22,797 nt of DNA, taken from JBFJKD01 sp041600415. GTDB lineage: Bacteria; Pseudomonadota; Gammaproteobacteria; Pseudomonadales; Porticoccaceae. The translations under genes and the position numbers were made by a program. Position 1 is the stretch's first letter, and the number at the start of each line of letters is the position of its first letter. A model generated the notes under the pieces. It worked only from the letters and a program-made list of their open reading frames with translations, did not search any database and was not told the DNA's origin. The stretch lies in contig JBFIKF010000013.1 in assembly GCA_041600415.1 (NCBI GenBank), positions 1-22,797 of the forward strand, in the 5' to 3' direction. This document shows, one piece after another, positions 6,622 through 14,951 of the stretch.

Positions 6622-7587
6622 TTAATCCGCGACGCTCTCAGCATTCACGCAATTAAACGGCAACAGTCCCGCCCGCACCCGATTAATATTTTCGACAACC
6701 TTATCGGCAATGCCCTGCAAACTCAGGTCAGTGGAGCCGGCAATGTGGGGCGTCACCACCACATTGCAGGACAACAGGGGATCCGCCGGGTCGAAAGGCT
6801 CGTGCCAGAATACGTCCAGCCCGGCCCCGGCAAGATGCCGACTTTGTAACGCGGCAAGCAGCGCGCCATAATCGACCACCGGACCGCGCGCCACATTGAC
6901 AATAAACGCCCCCGCTTTCATGGCACTTATTTCCGCGGCACCGATCATGCCGCGAGTGTCATCATTCAGGGGTGGCGCCACGATGACAAAGTCTGCCTGT
7001 GACAAACAGTCGAGCAATTTATCCCCGGAATAATGAGCTGCGACAGGTATCGCAATTTCTTCTGCGGTATTTTTCGGGCCACTGCGGGACAGAGCCAACA
7101 CCGTCATCTCAAAACCCGCGAGGCGTCTTGCCACCTCGCGACCGATGCCCCCATAACCGATAATCGCTGCGGTTTTGCCCTTTAGCGCCATACCCACCGG
7201 GCTACCAAACTTTCCTTCCGTAAAGGTTTGTTGTGCAAAATGGTAACGGCGCGCCAACGCCAGCATAAACAACAATGTTAATTCCGCTACGGACTCGGCG
7301 TTGCCGGTCCCCGCAGCGGGTACATTTGCCACCAATACATTGTTAACCGTTGCCGCCGCAATATCCACACCGTCTAGACCCGCGCCAAACTGCTGCACCA
7401 GCTTGAGGTTCGGTGCCGCCAGTGCCGCGGCGTCAATGCTGGAAAAAGTAGGGATTAACACCTGCGCATCCTGTGCCGCCGCAACTATGTCGTGTGCCGC
7501 GCACATTAGCACTTCGTCGTCCGGCAGTTGCGCCTGGAGCAGGCGCTGAATGTAAGCGAGATTGTCCCGGCACAGGTAGATTTTCAT
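6622..7587 (-). CDS. D-isomer specific 2-hydroxyacid dehydrogenase family protein
   Basis: 321-residue NAD(P)-dependent dehydrogenase of the D-2-hydroxyacid family (phosphoglycerate, glyoxylate/hydroxypyruvate or D-lactate dehydrogenase-like), cytosolic. The nucleotide-binding motif GYGGIG is at 144-149 and the catalytic triad is R234 (ARGPVVD), E263 (WHEPFD) and H281 (TPHIAGST). Substrate-domain segments AAGTGNAESVAELT (91-104) are standard. Length is normal and there is no C-terminal ACT domain, so it is unlikely to be a SerA of the regulated type. The gene is isolated: it converges on the copper cupredoxin gene and is divergent from the AcoX-like gene, so context gives no substrate. Confidence 0.9.
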   Translation of the reverse strand: MKIYLCRDNLAYIQRLLQAQLPDDEVLMCAAHDIVAAAQDAQVLIPTFSSIDAAALAAPNLKLVQQFGAGLDGVDIAAATVNNVLVANVPAAGTGNAESVAELTLLFMLALARRYHFAQQTFTEGKFGSPVGMALKGKTAAIIGYGGIGREVARRLAGFEMTVLALSRSGPKNTAEEIAIPVAAHYSGDKLLDCLSQADFVIVAPPLNDDTRGMIGAAEISAMKAGAFIVNVARGPVVDYGALLAALQSRHLAGAGLDVFWHEPFDPADPLLSCNVVVTPHIAGSTDLSLQGIADKVVENINRVRAGLLPFNCVNAESVAD

Positions 7588-7634
7588 AATGGTCTCAGGG
7601 CCAAAGTATTTTACGCAGAAAATTTGTTAATCGG

Positions 7635-7663
7635 TTTGTACCTGCCGGTGCGGTAAAGGTCAA
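7635..7663 (-). promoter_or_regulatory. Candidate promoter for the 2-hydroxyacid dehydrogenase
   Basis: On the minus strand TTGACC (7663-7658), a 17-nt spacer and TACAAA (7640-7635), four of six matches at the -10. Transcription would begin near 7628, about 40 nt before the start codon. Confidence 0.35.
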
Positions 7664-7672
7664 GCATTGACG

Positions 7673-7697
7673 GAGCAGCCCCTTTATAATGCTGCTC
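7673..7697. other. Perfect 7-bp inverted repeat around a TATAAT, upstream of the AcoX-like gene
   Basis: GAGCAGC (7673-7679) and GCTGCTC (7691-7697) flank an 11-nt centre that ends in TATAAT (7685-7690). If this is the -10 of the AcoX-like gene (about 100 nt before its ATG), a dimeric protein bound to the arms would cover it. The upstream TTGACG is only 12 nt from TATAAT, too close to be its -35. Confidence 0.35.
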
Positions 7698-7789
7698 TCT
7701 TTCGCGGTAATTTTCACAACTTACAATTATTTTCAATTCATTCACCGATTGCGATGGAACTTCGAGCGATCGCACAGCGAGGCAAGCAT

Positions 7790-8833
7790 ATGGGTAGCCT
7801 GGGAATTATTGTTAATCCAATGTCGGGGCGGGACTGTCGACGACTGGTGGCGCGGGCAGATTCGGTTAGTCATCAGAGCAAACGCAACCAGGTCAGCCGT
7901 ATCGTGGTGGGCGCCATTGCCGCTGGCTGCAACCGTATTATGGTGCCCTGGGAACCGAGACGCCTGGCGGTGGGTGCGCTGGAACACATGAATATCGGTG
8001 CCCAGGTAGAGGAAATACGAGTGCCGATCACCCACAGTGCCGAGGACACCTTTCAGGCCGTGCGTATCATGCGCGAACGCGGCTGCGACGTGATTGTCGT
8101 CCTGGGCGGGGACGGCACCAACCGCATCGTTACCAAAGCCTGGCCCGACGCGGCCATTGTGCCCCTCTCCACTGGCACCAATAACGTCTTCCCACTCCTG
8201 ATCGAACCCACCATTGCGGGTATGGCCGCGGGTCTGGTCGCGAACGGAAAAATTCAGCGCGAAGAAGTCGCGACCCGCGCCAAACTGGTCCGTGTTGACA
8301 TTGAAGGTGAAGCATCCGACCTGGCGCTGATTGACGCTGTTTTTCTGGTGGGCGATCGCATCGGTAATTTAGGCCCCTTCGAACCCGAACATATGAAAAC
8401 CCTGGTGCTGGCACGCGCCGAGCCGGATTCGGTCGGCATGTCGCCCCTGGGGGGATTGCTATGCCCCGCCAGCCACAGCGATGACTTCGGAGTGCGCGTG
8501 GATTTTTGCAGTCATAAAGAGGGCGGTCGCCTATTGTTGGCGCCGGTCTCTCCCGGTTTGTTCCGCTCGGCGCATATTCAGCATCATGCGGCGCTCCCCA
8601 TCGGCAATAAAGTTGACATTGTGGGTCCGGGCATTCTCGCTTTCGATGGCGATCGCGAACGCACCCTCAAGGAGGGGCAACGGGCGACCCTCAGTGTCGA
8701 ACGCACTGGCCCTTGGGTGGTCGATCCCCGCAAAACACTACGCATCGCCGCACGGGACGAGTTGATGGTGGATATGCCGCACTGGGTGGACACATTCGAC
8801 GGCGCCGCGACTCAGGGCGGGGGCTGCTGTTAG
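7790..8833 (+). CDS. AcoX-like ATP-NAD kinase-fold protein
   Basis: 347 residues from the ATG at 7790. This start is preferred over upstream in-frame starts because GAGG lies about 7 nt before it and the conserved N-terminus GSLGIIVNPMSGRDCRRLVA begins there. The nucleotide-binding signature GGDGTN is at residues 106-111, with STGTNN at 127-132, as in the diacylglycerol/NAD kinase superfamily (COG3199, ATP-NAD/AcoX kinase group). Members often lie in acetoin operons as AcoX, but no acetoin dehydrogenase genes are here, so the physiological substrate is unknown. The protein should be cytosolic. The C-terminus ends GGGCC, a vicinal cysteine pair that might bind a metal or form a disulfide. The gene is divergent from the 2-hydroxyacid dehydrogenase and converges on the sulfotransferase. 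Confidence 0.82.
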   Translation: MGSLGIIVNPMSGRDCRRLVARADSVSHQSKRNQVSRIVVGAIAAGCNRIMVPWEPRRLAVGALEHMNIGAQVEEIRVPITHSAEDTFQAVRIMRERGCDVIVVLGGDGTNRIVTKAWPDAAIVPLSTGTNNVFPLLIEPTIAGMAAGLVANGKIQREEVATRAKLVRVDIEGEASDLALIDAVFLVGDRIGNLGPFEPEHMKTLVLARAEPDSVGMSPLGGLLCPASHSDDFGVRVDFCSHKEGGRLLLAPVSPGLFRSAHIQHHAALPIGNKVDIVGPGILAFDGDRERTLKEGQRATLSVERTGPWVVDPRKTLRIAARDELMVDMPHWVDTFDGAATQGGGCC

Positions 8834-8854
8834 CGTACGCTGTGCCGGGCAAAT

Positions 8855-9469
8855 TCAGGGGCGATCAAAGCGCGCCATAAATTCCTGCGTACTGTTGGTG
8901 CGGGGAAACGCTTCGTCCGGCACCGGACACCGCAAAAATTCACACAGCGGTTGCCAACCTTCGCTGACCTGGTAGACCAGTAACTGCTCCTCGGGAACTG
9001 CCGCGATCACCTGCGCGTTATGTTTTTCGTACACCGCTATAGCGTGATCTCGGTCGCCCAACTTTTCTGAAAAAGTATTTTCCCAGATAATTTTTCTTCC
9101 CATATTGATCTGTTGCCCGGGTAGCGTGGCGGGCGCTTTTTGTAACATCTGGTAGAGCGTGTCATGGATACTTTTATACCAGCTCGAGGAGTCGCGCACC
9201 GTGAGAATCACTTTGGCCTGGGGGTTGGCCGCCAGCATCTCCCGCCAGAAATAACAGGCAGGCCAGTCAATGGCGGCGCGATAGTCGCCCAATATTTCGT
9301 CCAATTCGGATTTATCCTGCAAGGCCGCCACCCATTTTGGGCCGTGCTCCGGATATTTAAACACCTCCATCATGTGGTACACAGGGCCGCAGTCGAGTCG
9401 TTCCAGCGCTGCACGCAAGGATACGGTGCCGGTACGGCCAAAGCCCGCGCCGATAATTGCAATTGCCAT
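8855..9469 (-). CDS. Small sulfotransferase family protein
   Basis: 204-residue PAPS-dependent sulfotransferase-like protein. The 5'-phosphosulfate-binding loop GAGFGRTGT is at residues 7-15. The 3'-phosphate-binding segment follows as R92 in VILTVRDSSSWYKS (87-100). It resembles the group often labelled sulfotransferase family protein (Sulfotransfer_4), frequently misnamed NAD-dependent epimerase because of the N-terminal glycine motif. There is no signal peptide or membrane segment. The acceptor is unknown. The gene stands alone, converging on the AcoX-like gene with a 21-nt gap and divergent from the anion transporter across a gene-free 390-nt region. A weak AAAGAGA lies about 8 nt before the ATG. 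Confidence 0.85.
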   Translation of the reverse strand: MAIAIIGAGFGRTGTVSLRAALERLDCGPVYHMMEVFKYPEHGPKWVAALQDKSELDEILGDYRAAIDWPACYFWREMLAANPQAKVILTVRDSSSWYKSIHDTLYQMLQKAPATLPGQQINMGRKIIWENTFSEKLGDRDHAIAVYEKHNAQVIAAVPEEQLLVYQVSEGWQPLCEFLRCPVPDEAFPRTNSTQEFMARFDRP

Positions 9470-9857
9470 AAATCAATTCTCTTTAATGCCTGATCCTGAA
9501 TACAGCAGAATTATTTTGATGTTACAAAATTATCTACTTCCCTTTTTTGAACCCCGCTTCAGTTCCCCACAACAATTTTTGCCGACTGACATCGTCGCAC
9601 TTTATTCTAACCGAAAAACACAGCACCGCAATCATAACCATCCCCTTGCCCAAAGATTGGCGAGCAACTCAGCGTAGACGCCTGCCTGACGCAATGATCT
9701 CCCGCGCAATATTACCCGGCAAAAATTCACGCACGTTGGCTTTTGCGTGCGGTGATGCTAACTTGCAGGTTATGAGGTTAACTAGTCACCACTCATTCGC
9801 TAATCCTGAAAAATAAATTTTGTTAGCCACGCTTGACGATTGCCCGGAAATAGTCTG
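9470..9857. other. Gene-free intergenic region, sulfotransferase to transporter
   Basis: 388 nt, AT-richer than its neighbours. No ORF here has convincing codon structure or a start. One small hairpin is present, CGCACG (9730-9735) with CGTGCG (9746-9751) and a 10-nt loop, with no T run. The region presumably holds the divergent promoters of the two flanking genes, but I see no clear -35/-10 pair. Confidence 0.5.
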
Positions 9858-11318
9858 ATGCCCGAAGTTGCAGGTCAAACACCCCGTTTACGCTGGTACG
9901 GTTTGCTGGGCGGTCCAATCCTGGCCCTGCTTGCCGCAACGCTGGTGCCACAACAGTTTATAACGCTGGACGGCAACGAATTGGTGTTGGGGCTGGCGGG
10001 AAAAGTGACGGTCGCGCTAGCAGTATGGATGGCCGTCTGGTGGCTAACCGAAGCTATCTCTATTTACGCCACGGCCCTGCTGCCCCTCGCGGTGTTACCC
10101 ATCAGCGGCGCCCAGTCGATTAACGACGCCGCCAATGCCTACGCCCACCCACTTATTTTCCTGTTCCTGGGCGGATTTATTCTCGCGCTGGCGCTGGAGC
10201 GTTGGCGCCTGCACCGCCGTTTCGCCCTGTTCGTATTGCGTCTGGTGGGCACTCAACCGCGCCGCCTGGTGGGCGGATTTATGATTGCGTCGGCGATCCT
10301 CAGTATGTGGATTACCAATACCGCCACCACCATTGTGATGTTGCCGATTGCCCTTAGCGTGATCGCGCTGGAGCGCCCTGACTCTCCCTATAAAGACCGC
10401 TTTGCACTGTGTTTACTGCTGGGTATTGCCTACGCCGCCTCGGTGGGCGGAATCGGCACCATTGTGGGCACGACGCCAAACATGTTCGCCGTGTCGTATA
10501 TGTCCACCGAATTTGGGCGCAACATTTCCTTTGTGCAATGGATGAAAATTGGCGTGCCCCTGGTGATAATTTTTGTGCCTGTGATTTGGTTGCTGCTGAC
10601 CCGCTTTATTTTCCCCCTGCCCGCACAGTCCAGTGCCGACGACTACGATCTGGATACGTCGCCCGAACCCTGGCAGCGCGGCGCAGTACTGACCTTGATT
10701 ATTTTTGCCCTCACCGCGCTGGCGTGGATGACGCGACCCCTGCTGACGCAACTACCGCTGCTTGCGCACCTGGGCGACGAGGGTATCGCTATTATCGCGG
10801 CGTTGTTGTTATTCACCATCCCAGCCGATCGCAAACAGGGCATGTTTCTAATGGACTGGGATACTGCGGTGCGCGTGCCCTGGGGTGTGCTACTTATTCT
10901 TGGCGGTGGACTATGCCTGGCGGCCGCTATTAGCGCTAACGGTATTGCGGAATTACTCGCCACCCAACTCAGTGCAATTGGTCACATCCCTCCGCTGATG
11001 ATGACCGCCGTGGTCGTCACCCTGATGATTTTTATTACCGAGCTCACCAGCAACGTGGCAACCACCACCGCGTTGGTGCCGATCATCGCGGCCCTCGCCA
11101 CCGCCCTGGGTATCGACCCCCTGAAACTGGTGGTGCCCGCCACCATGGCCGCCAGTTGCGCCTTTATGTTACCGGTAGCGACACCCCCCAACGCCATCGT
11201 GTTTGGCGCCGGCCTGATTCGCATTCCACAAATGGCCCGCGCGGGATTCTGGTTAAACCTCACTGGCATTCTTGTGGTGACCTTACTCACCCATCTCGCC
11301 ATCGACGTGTTGCTCTAA
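9858..11318 (+). CDS. SLC13/DASS-family sodium-coupled anion (dicarboxylate) transporter
   Basis: 486 residues from the ATG at 9858 (GGAA about 8 nt upstream; a TTG 18 nt earlier is also open). It is hydrophobic throughout with about 11 membrane segments, located in the inner membrane. The two inverted-repeat signature motifs of the divalent-anion:Na+ symporter family are visible: ITNTATT at 152-158 (TNT in place of the common SNT) and TSNVATTT at 397-404. These form the substrate/sodium-binding hairpin tips. WWLTEAISIYATALLPL (61-77) and the C-terminal CAFMLPVATPPNAIVFG are also typical. Likely substrates are C4-dicarboxylates, citrate or sulfate; the sequence alone does not decide. It is a single gene with no transport partner needed. 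Confidence 0.92.
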   Translation: MPEVAGQTPRLRWYGLLGGPILALLAATLVPQQFITLDGNELVLGLAGKVTVALAVWMAVWWLTEAISIYATALLPLAVLPISGAQSINDAANAYAHPLIFLFLGGFILALALERWRLHRRFALFVLRLVGTQPRRLVGGFMIASAILSMWITNTATTIVMLPIALSVIALERPDSPYKDRFALCLLLGIAYAASVGGIGTIVGTTPNMFAVSYMSTEFGRNISFVQWMKIGVPLVIIFVPVIWLLLTRFIFPLPAQSSADDYDLDTSPEPWQRGAVLTLIIFALTALAWMTRPLLTQLPLLAHLGDEGIAIIAALLLFTIPADRKQGMFLMDWDTAVRVPWGVLLILGGGLCLAAAISANGIAELLATQLSAIGHIPPLMMTAVVVTLMIFITELTSNVATTTALVPIIAALATALGIDPLKLVVPATMAASCAFMLPVATPPNAIVFGAGLIRIPQMARAGFWLNLTGILVVTLLTHLAIDVLL

Positions 11319-11512
11319 TTCCCGGCGACTCGTCTATCGGCGTTCCTGCATAGCATGCGGTTTTGGCAAACACACCGATTTACCCACTACCCCCCTTCAC
11401 CGCGAGACAACTACCCCCAAGGTATCTGAAAAATATCTGCCAGGGCTTTATCAGGACCACCTAACGCACGAAAAAATAAACATTTTTCCTGTAATGTTGC
11501 ACGCTGCGTGCG

Positions 11513-11518
11513 TATACT
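11513..11518 (+). promoter_or_regulatory. Possible -10 element of the DEAD-box helicase gene
   Basis: TATACT (11513-11518) lies 55 nt before the ATG in a 255-nt gap. TTGCAC at 11497-11502 is only 10 nt away, too close for a -35, and no better one is seen at 16-18 nt. Transcription from here would give a leader of about 50 nt. Confidence 0.3.
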
Positions 11519-11573
11519 GCGCCTGTCTCGCTCAGCCTGCTTTGGCTTCACCCTATTTCGGTATCTCAGCAAC

Positions 11574-13604
11574 ATGTCAACCTCAGATTTTGCCACCCTC
11601 GGAGTGTCCGCCCCGGTACTTCGGGCCATTACAGAACTCGGCTACGAACAGGCCTCGCCGATTCAGGCACAAAGTATTCCCTTGCTGCTGCAAGGCAAAA
11701 ACCTGTTGGGCACTGCGCAGACCGGCACCGGTAAAACCGCCGCTTTTGCGCTGCCGCTGCTCAGCCGGATCAAGCCCAATGGGCAAAAACCTCAGATACT
11801 GGTACTGGCCCCGACCCGAGAACTGGCCATACAGGTTGCCGAAGCGTTTAAAAGTTACGCGCGTTATATCAACCATTTTCACGTCGTGCCGATCTACGGT
11901 GGCCAGGATATCAGGGGACAGTTGCGATCGCTGCAACGGGGGGTCGATGTGGTAGTCGGCACGCCGGGGCGCATCATGGATCACCTCAGCCGACGTACGC
12001 TGGATCTCAGCGAACTAAGCGCCGTGGTCCTCGACGAAGCCGACGAAATGCTGCGCATGGGCTTTATCGACGATGTCGAAGAAATTCTCGGCAAGGCTCC
12101 GGCTGACAGCCAGCGGGCGCTGTTCTCGGCGACCATGCCTCCCGCCATTCGGCGCGTGGCCGCCAAATATCTCGGCGCCGCGGAAGAAATCCGTATTGCC
12201 GCGAAAACCAGCACGGTCGAGCGCATTGAGCAGCATTACCTGCTGGTGCACAACCACCACAAACTGGACGCGCTGACGCGCATTCTGGAAGTGGAAGAGT
12301 TTGACGGGATGATTATTTTCGTACGTACCAAATCCTCCACCGTAGAGCTGGCGGAAAAACTGGAAGCCCGCGGCTTTACCGCGACGGCCATCAACGGCGA
12401 CCTGAGCCAGAGTTTGCGGGAAAGTACTATCAATCGCCTCAAGAAGGGGCAACTGGATATTCTGGTGGCCACCGACGTCGCCGCGCGCGGTCTCGACGTG
12501 GATCGCATCAGCCATATTGTCAACTACGACATCCCCAACGACACCGAATCCTACGTACACCGCATCGGTCGCACCGGTCGCGCCGGGCGCAGCGGCAAGG
12601 CCATTCTGTTCGCCACCCCCAAAGAGCGGCGTCTGCTGTACGCTATCGAAAAGGCCACGCGCCAACCGCTGACTGCCATGACCGTTCCCAGTGGCGAACA
12701 GGTTAGCGGACAGCGGGTACAACGCTTTCAACTGGCGTTACAAAAAACGCTGCAGGAGCAGGATCTCGGCAAAATACGCGAGTTACTGGAAAAAATTTCC
12801 CACGACCAGGAACTGGACATCGGTCAGATTGCCGCCGCCCTGGCCTGGGAAATTCAGCAGGATCGTCCGCTGTTTCCCAAACTCGAACCCCTGGCGAGTG
12901 CCGCCAGCGCAGAACGCAGGGAGCGCACCGATAGCAGAGAGCGTCCCGCGAGAAACACTGGCAACGACCACAAGGAGCGCCCGACAAGAAGCACCGGCGC
13001 GGACCGCAAGGGTAAACCAGATCGATCGCACAAAATCGAGAGAGACGCGAAAGATGCCTCCACCGTTCGCTACCGCATCGAAGTTGGCAAAGAACAGGGC
13101 GCTACACCGGGCGACATCGTCGGCGCGATTGCCAACGAAGCGGGTATAGAAAGCCGTTATATCGGACGCATCGCTATTCACGAAAATTACAGCACGGTCG
13201 AGCTGCCTGAGGGCATGCCCCGGGAAATATTCAATCGCCTGAAAAATGTGCGCGTGCGCCAGACACCAATGGCGATCTCTGAAGTATCTGACCTGCGACC
13301 CGGCGCTCCTGCGGCCGTGCAGCGCTCGAGCGCAGAAAACAGCATCAGAACAAGTCCCAGGATTGCCATAAAGCCCAAGTCGAGTCCTGGCAAACCTGCG
13401 CGCCGAAAATCCCCGCAGGGCAAAACCCTATCCAGTAAAGCTGGAGCAGGGAAAAGCGTCTCGAGTAAGACAAAACCCGGAACCTTGACACTAGGAAAAT
13501 ATTCGCCGGAAAAGTCGTCGCCGCGCAAACCCACGAACAGAAAATCGGGCGCTGGCAAACCCGTGGCGAGCAAGCCTCCGGCCCGCAAAAAAGGTCCACG
13601 CTAA
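11574..13604 (+). CDS. deaD: DEAD-box RNA helicase, DeaD/CsdA-like
   Basis: 676 residues from the ATG at 11574; an upstream in-frame start at 11508 would add 22 unconserved residues. This is an ATP-dependent RNA helicase for ribosome assembly and mRNA unwinding, often cold-induced. Motifs in order: Q motif around YEQASPIQAQSIP (24-36), Walker A AQTGTGKT (48-55), PTRELA (80-85), VGTPGR (128-133), DEAD (154-157), SAT (185-187), then VATDVAARGLDVD and HRIGRTGRAGR. A DbpA-type RNA-binding domain lies at about 497-568. An arginine/glutamate-rich linker precedes it, and a tail of about 105 residues (571-676), rich in Lys, Ser, Pro and Gly, follows. Length and architecture fit DeaD (CsdA) rather than RhlE or SrmB. 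Monocistronic. Confidence 0.93.
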   Translation: MSTSDFATLGVSAPVLRAITELGYEQASPIQAQSIPLLLQGKNLLGTAQTGTGKTAAFALPLLSRIKPNGQKPQILVLAPTRELAIQVAEAFKSYARYINHFHVVPIYGGQDIRGQLRSLQRGVDVVVGTPGRIMDHLSRRTLDLSELSAVVLDEADEMLRMGFIDDVEEILGKAPADSQRALFSATMPPAIRRVAAKYLGAAEEIRIAAKTSTVERIEQHYLLVHNHHKLDALTRILEVEEFDGMIIFVRTKSSTVELAEKLEARGFTATAINGDLSQSLRESTINRLKKGQLDILVATDVAARGLDVDRISHIVNYDIPNDTESYVHRIGRTGRAGRSGKAILFATPKERRLLYAIEKATRQPLTAMTVPSGEQVSGQRVQRFQLALQKTLQEQDLGKIRELLEKISHDQELDIGQIAAALAWEIQQDRPLFPKLEPLASAASAERRERTDSRERPARNTGNDHKERPTRSTGADRKGKPDRSHKIERDAKDASTVRYRIEVGKEQGATPGDIVGAIANEAGIESRYIGRIAIHENYSTVELPEGMPREIFNRLKNVRVRQTPMAISEVSDLRPGAPAAVQRSSAENSIRTSPRIAIKPKSSPGKPARRKSPQGKTLSSKAGAGKSVSSKTKPGTLTLGKYSPEKSSPRKPTNRKSGAGKPVASKPPARKKGPR

Positions 13605-13644
13605 GTCCCGTAAAGATTGTTTACCGTGGTCCACACCAACCCAT

Positions 13645-14259
13645 TTACGTTACACAAATTTGCGCTGCGCTGCGGGCGTAACTCGGCCGTTGGCGGCAGC
13701 GCTCGAACCAGCTGGACAGGCGCGGATAATCGTCGAGCCCTCCTAACTGGTAGGCCAACGCCAGCCCAAATCTTGGCACCAGCGCACATTCCGCGACGCT
13801 GAACTCTCCGACAAAAAATTCATCACCACCGAATTGCTCGGACAGTTCCCGCAAACACTGCTGCCAGCCTTCCCGCGCCTTGCCAATACGTTCCCAATCC
13901 CACTGCGCTTGCGGTTTACTGCGTTGTTCGAATATGCCTTCGCGAATACGCGGCCCGATCACCGTGTCCGCGTAATGATTAAGCCAGCGCGCCTGGTGCC
14001 GTTGCGCGGGTGCCATCGGCAGAAGGGCTGGTTCGGGATAGCGATCTTCGAGATAGTGCATAACCAGCGTGGACTCAGTGAGCACCAGATCGTCGATCCT
14101 TAACACTGGCACCTTACCCAGCGGATTAAGCGCCAGCAACTCAGGAGGTTTGTTGTCGGTATCCACCCGGTGTTCTACAAAGGCAATACCTTTTTCCACC
14201 AGCGCCAGGCGTATCTTCCAGCAAAACGGACACTCGTCTTTATCGTACAGTACGGTCAT
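13645..14259 (-). CDS. Glutathione S-transferase family protein with CPFC site
   Basis: 204 residues from the ATG at 14259, chosen because the thioredoxin-like domain (MTVLYDKDECPFC) begins there and a G-rich Shine-Dalgarno-like stretch lies just upstream. The longer in-frame extension has no conserved content. The N-terminal thioredoxin-fold domain (1-75) has a glutaredoxin-like C10-P-F-C13 and the GSH-binding turn GKVPVL plus ESTLVMHYLE. The helical GST C-terminal domain follows. It is related to SspA, omega-class and YfcG-like GSTs. The CPFC pair suggests thiol-disulfide or dehydroascorbate/peroxide chemistry rather than simple GSH conjugation. It converges on deaD and is divergent from the DoxX gene; both may belong to a thiol/oxidative-stress response (inference). 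Confidence 0.88.
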   Translation of the reverse strand: MTVLYDKDECPFCWKIRLALVEKGIAFVEHRVDTDNKPPELLALNPLGKVPVLRIDDLVLTESTLVMHYLEDRYPEPALLPMAPAQRHQARWLNHYADTVIGPRIREGIFEQRSKPQAQWDWERIGKAREGWQQCLRELSEQFGGDEFFVGEFSVAECALVPRFGLALAYQLGGLDDYPRLSSWFERCRQRPSYARSAAQICVT

Positions 14260-14379
14260 GGTGTGGCCCCCCAGGCCGACAACAGAAATCAGGCTTCCCA
14301 GACACACTCGCTTTTCGCGAACAATCAAGGGTAAACTGTGCGCGTACAAAATCATAAAAGCAACTAAGGAGCCACCGCC

Positions 14380-14835
14380 ATGAGCAATCCCATTAGTACT
14401 GCCTGTTCCATGACCGAGCGTTTCGCCCCCTTGCTGGGCCGCATTTTGATTGCAGCATTGTTCGTACCCGCCGGCATCCACAAAATTACCGGCTTTGCGG
14501 GAACGTCCGCCTACATGGCCAGTAAAGGCCTGCCGATGCCAGACCTGTTGCTGGTGTTAACCATTATTATCGAACTGGGCGGCGGCTTAATGATCCTGCT
14601 GGGCTGGCGCGCCCGCGAAGCCGCACTGGTCATTGCCCTGTTTTTGATTCCCGTGACCGTCGTATTTCATGGCTTCTGGGGTGTCGAGGACGCGGCGACA
14701 CAGGCTAAAGAGCAAATCATATTTATGAAAAATCTGGCTATTATGGGCGGATTGCTGATGATCGCTGGCCTCGGCGCAGGATCCTGTAGCCTGTGCGGAC
14801 AAGGCACCTGCAAAACGCCTGACCCACAGTCCTGA
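14380..14835 (+). CDS. DoxX-family membrane protein
   Basis: 151-residue integral membrane protein of the DoxX/DoxD group with four predicted membrane segments (about 15-35, 55-75, 80-98 and 115-133) in the inner membrane. GRILIAALFVPAGIHKITGF near the start is the family hallmark. The C-terminal tail has a cysteine cluster C136-x2-C139-x4-C144. DoxX proteins are small quinone-linked or redox-associated membrane proteins, some tied to thiosulfate:quinone oxidoreductase or oxidative-stress complexes; the function of this one is unknown. AAGGA lies 9 nt before the ATG. A strong terminator directly follows, so the gene is monocistronic. It is divergent from the CPFC glutathione S-transferase. 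Confidence 0.88.
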   Translation: MSNPISTACSMTERFAPLLGRILIAALFVPAGIHKITGFAGTSAYMASKGLPMPDLLLVLTIIIELGGGLMILLGWRAREAALVIALFLIPVTVVFHGFWGVEDAATQAKEQIIFMKNLAIMGGLLMIAGLGAGSCSLCGQGTCKTPDPQS

Positions 14836-14847
14836 CAAAAGCTCTGC

Positions 14848-14880
14848 TACCCGGCCGCAACCCGGCCGGGTAATTTTTAT
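14848..14880 (+). terminator. Intrinsic terminator after the DoxX gene
   Basis: Perfect 9-bp stem TACCCGGCC (14848-14856) / GGCCGGGTA (14864-14872) with a 7-nt loop, followed directly by ATTTTTAT. It lies 13 nt after the DoxX stop and should separate it from the peptidase gene. Confidence 0.9.
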
Positions 14881-14951
14881 ATCTGATGTTCTTGACACCG
14901 CCATACCGAAAACTGCCTCCTTTTGCCCCCCTGATTCATGTGGGAAAATTG

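Noticed and set aside
7667..7690. TTGACG and TATAAT as a promoter pair for the AcoX-like gene
   Set aside because: The spacer is only 12 nt, too short for sigma70; only the dyad around TATAAT is reported.
9547..9816. 89-residue ORF in the gap before the transporter
   Set aside because: Starts at TTG, has no ribosome site, biased composition or domain, and does not look coding.
12015..12731. 238-residue minus-strand ORF inside the helicase gene
   Set aside because: Antisense shadow of conserved helicase motifs; no recognisable domain or ribosome site.
14892..14920. Perfect TTGACA before the M13 peptidase
   Set aside because: No acceptable -10 lies 15-19 nt downstream, so it is not called as a promoter.
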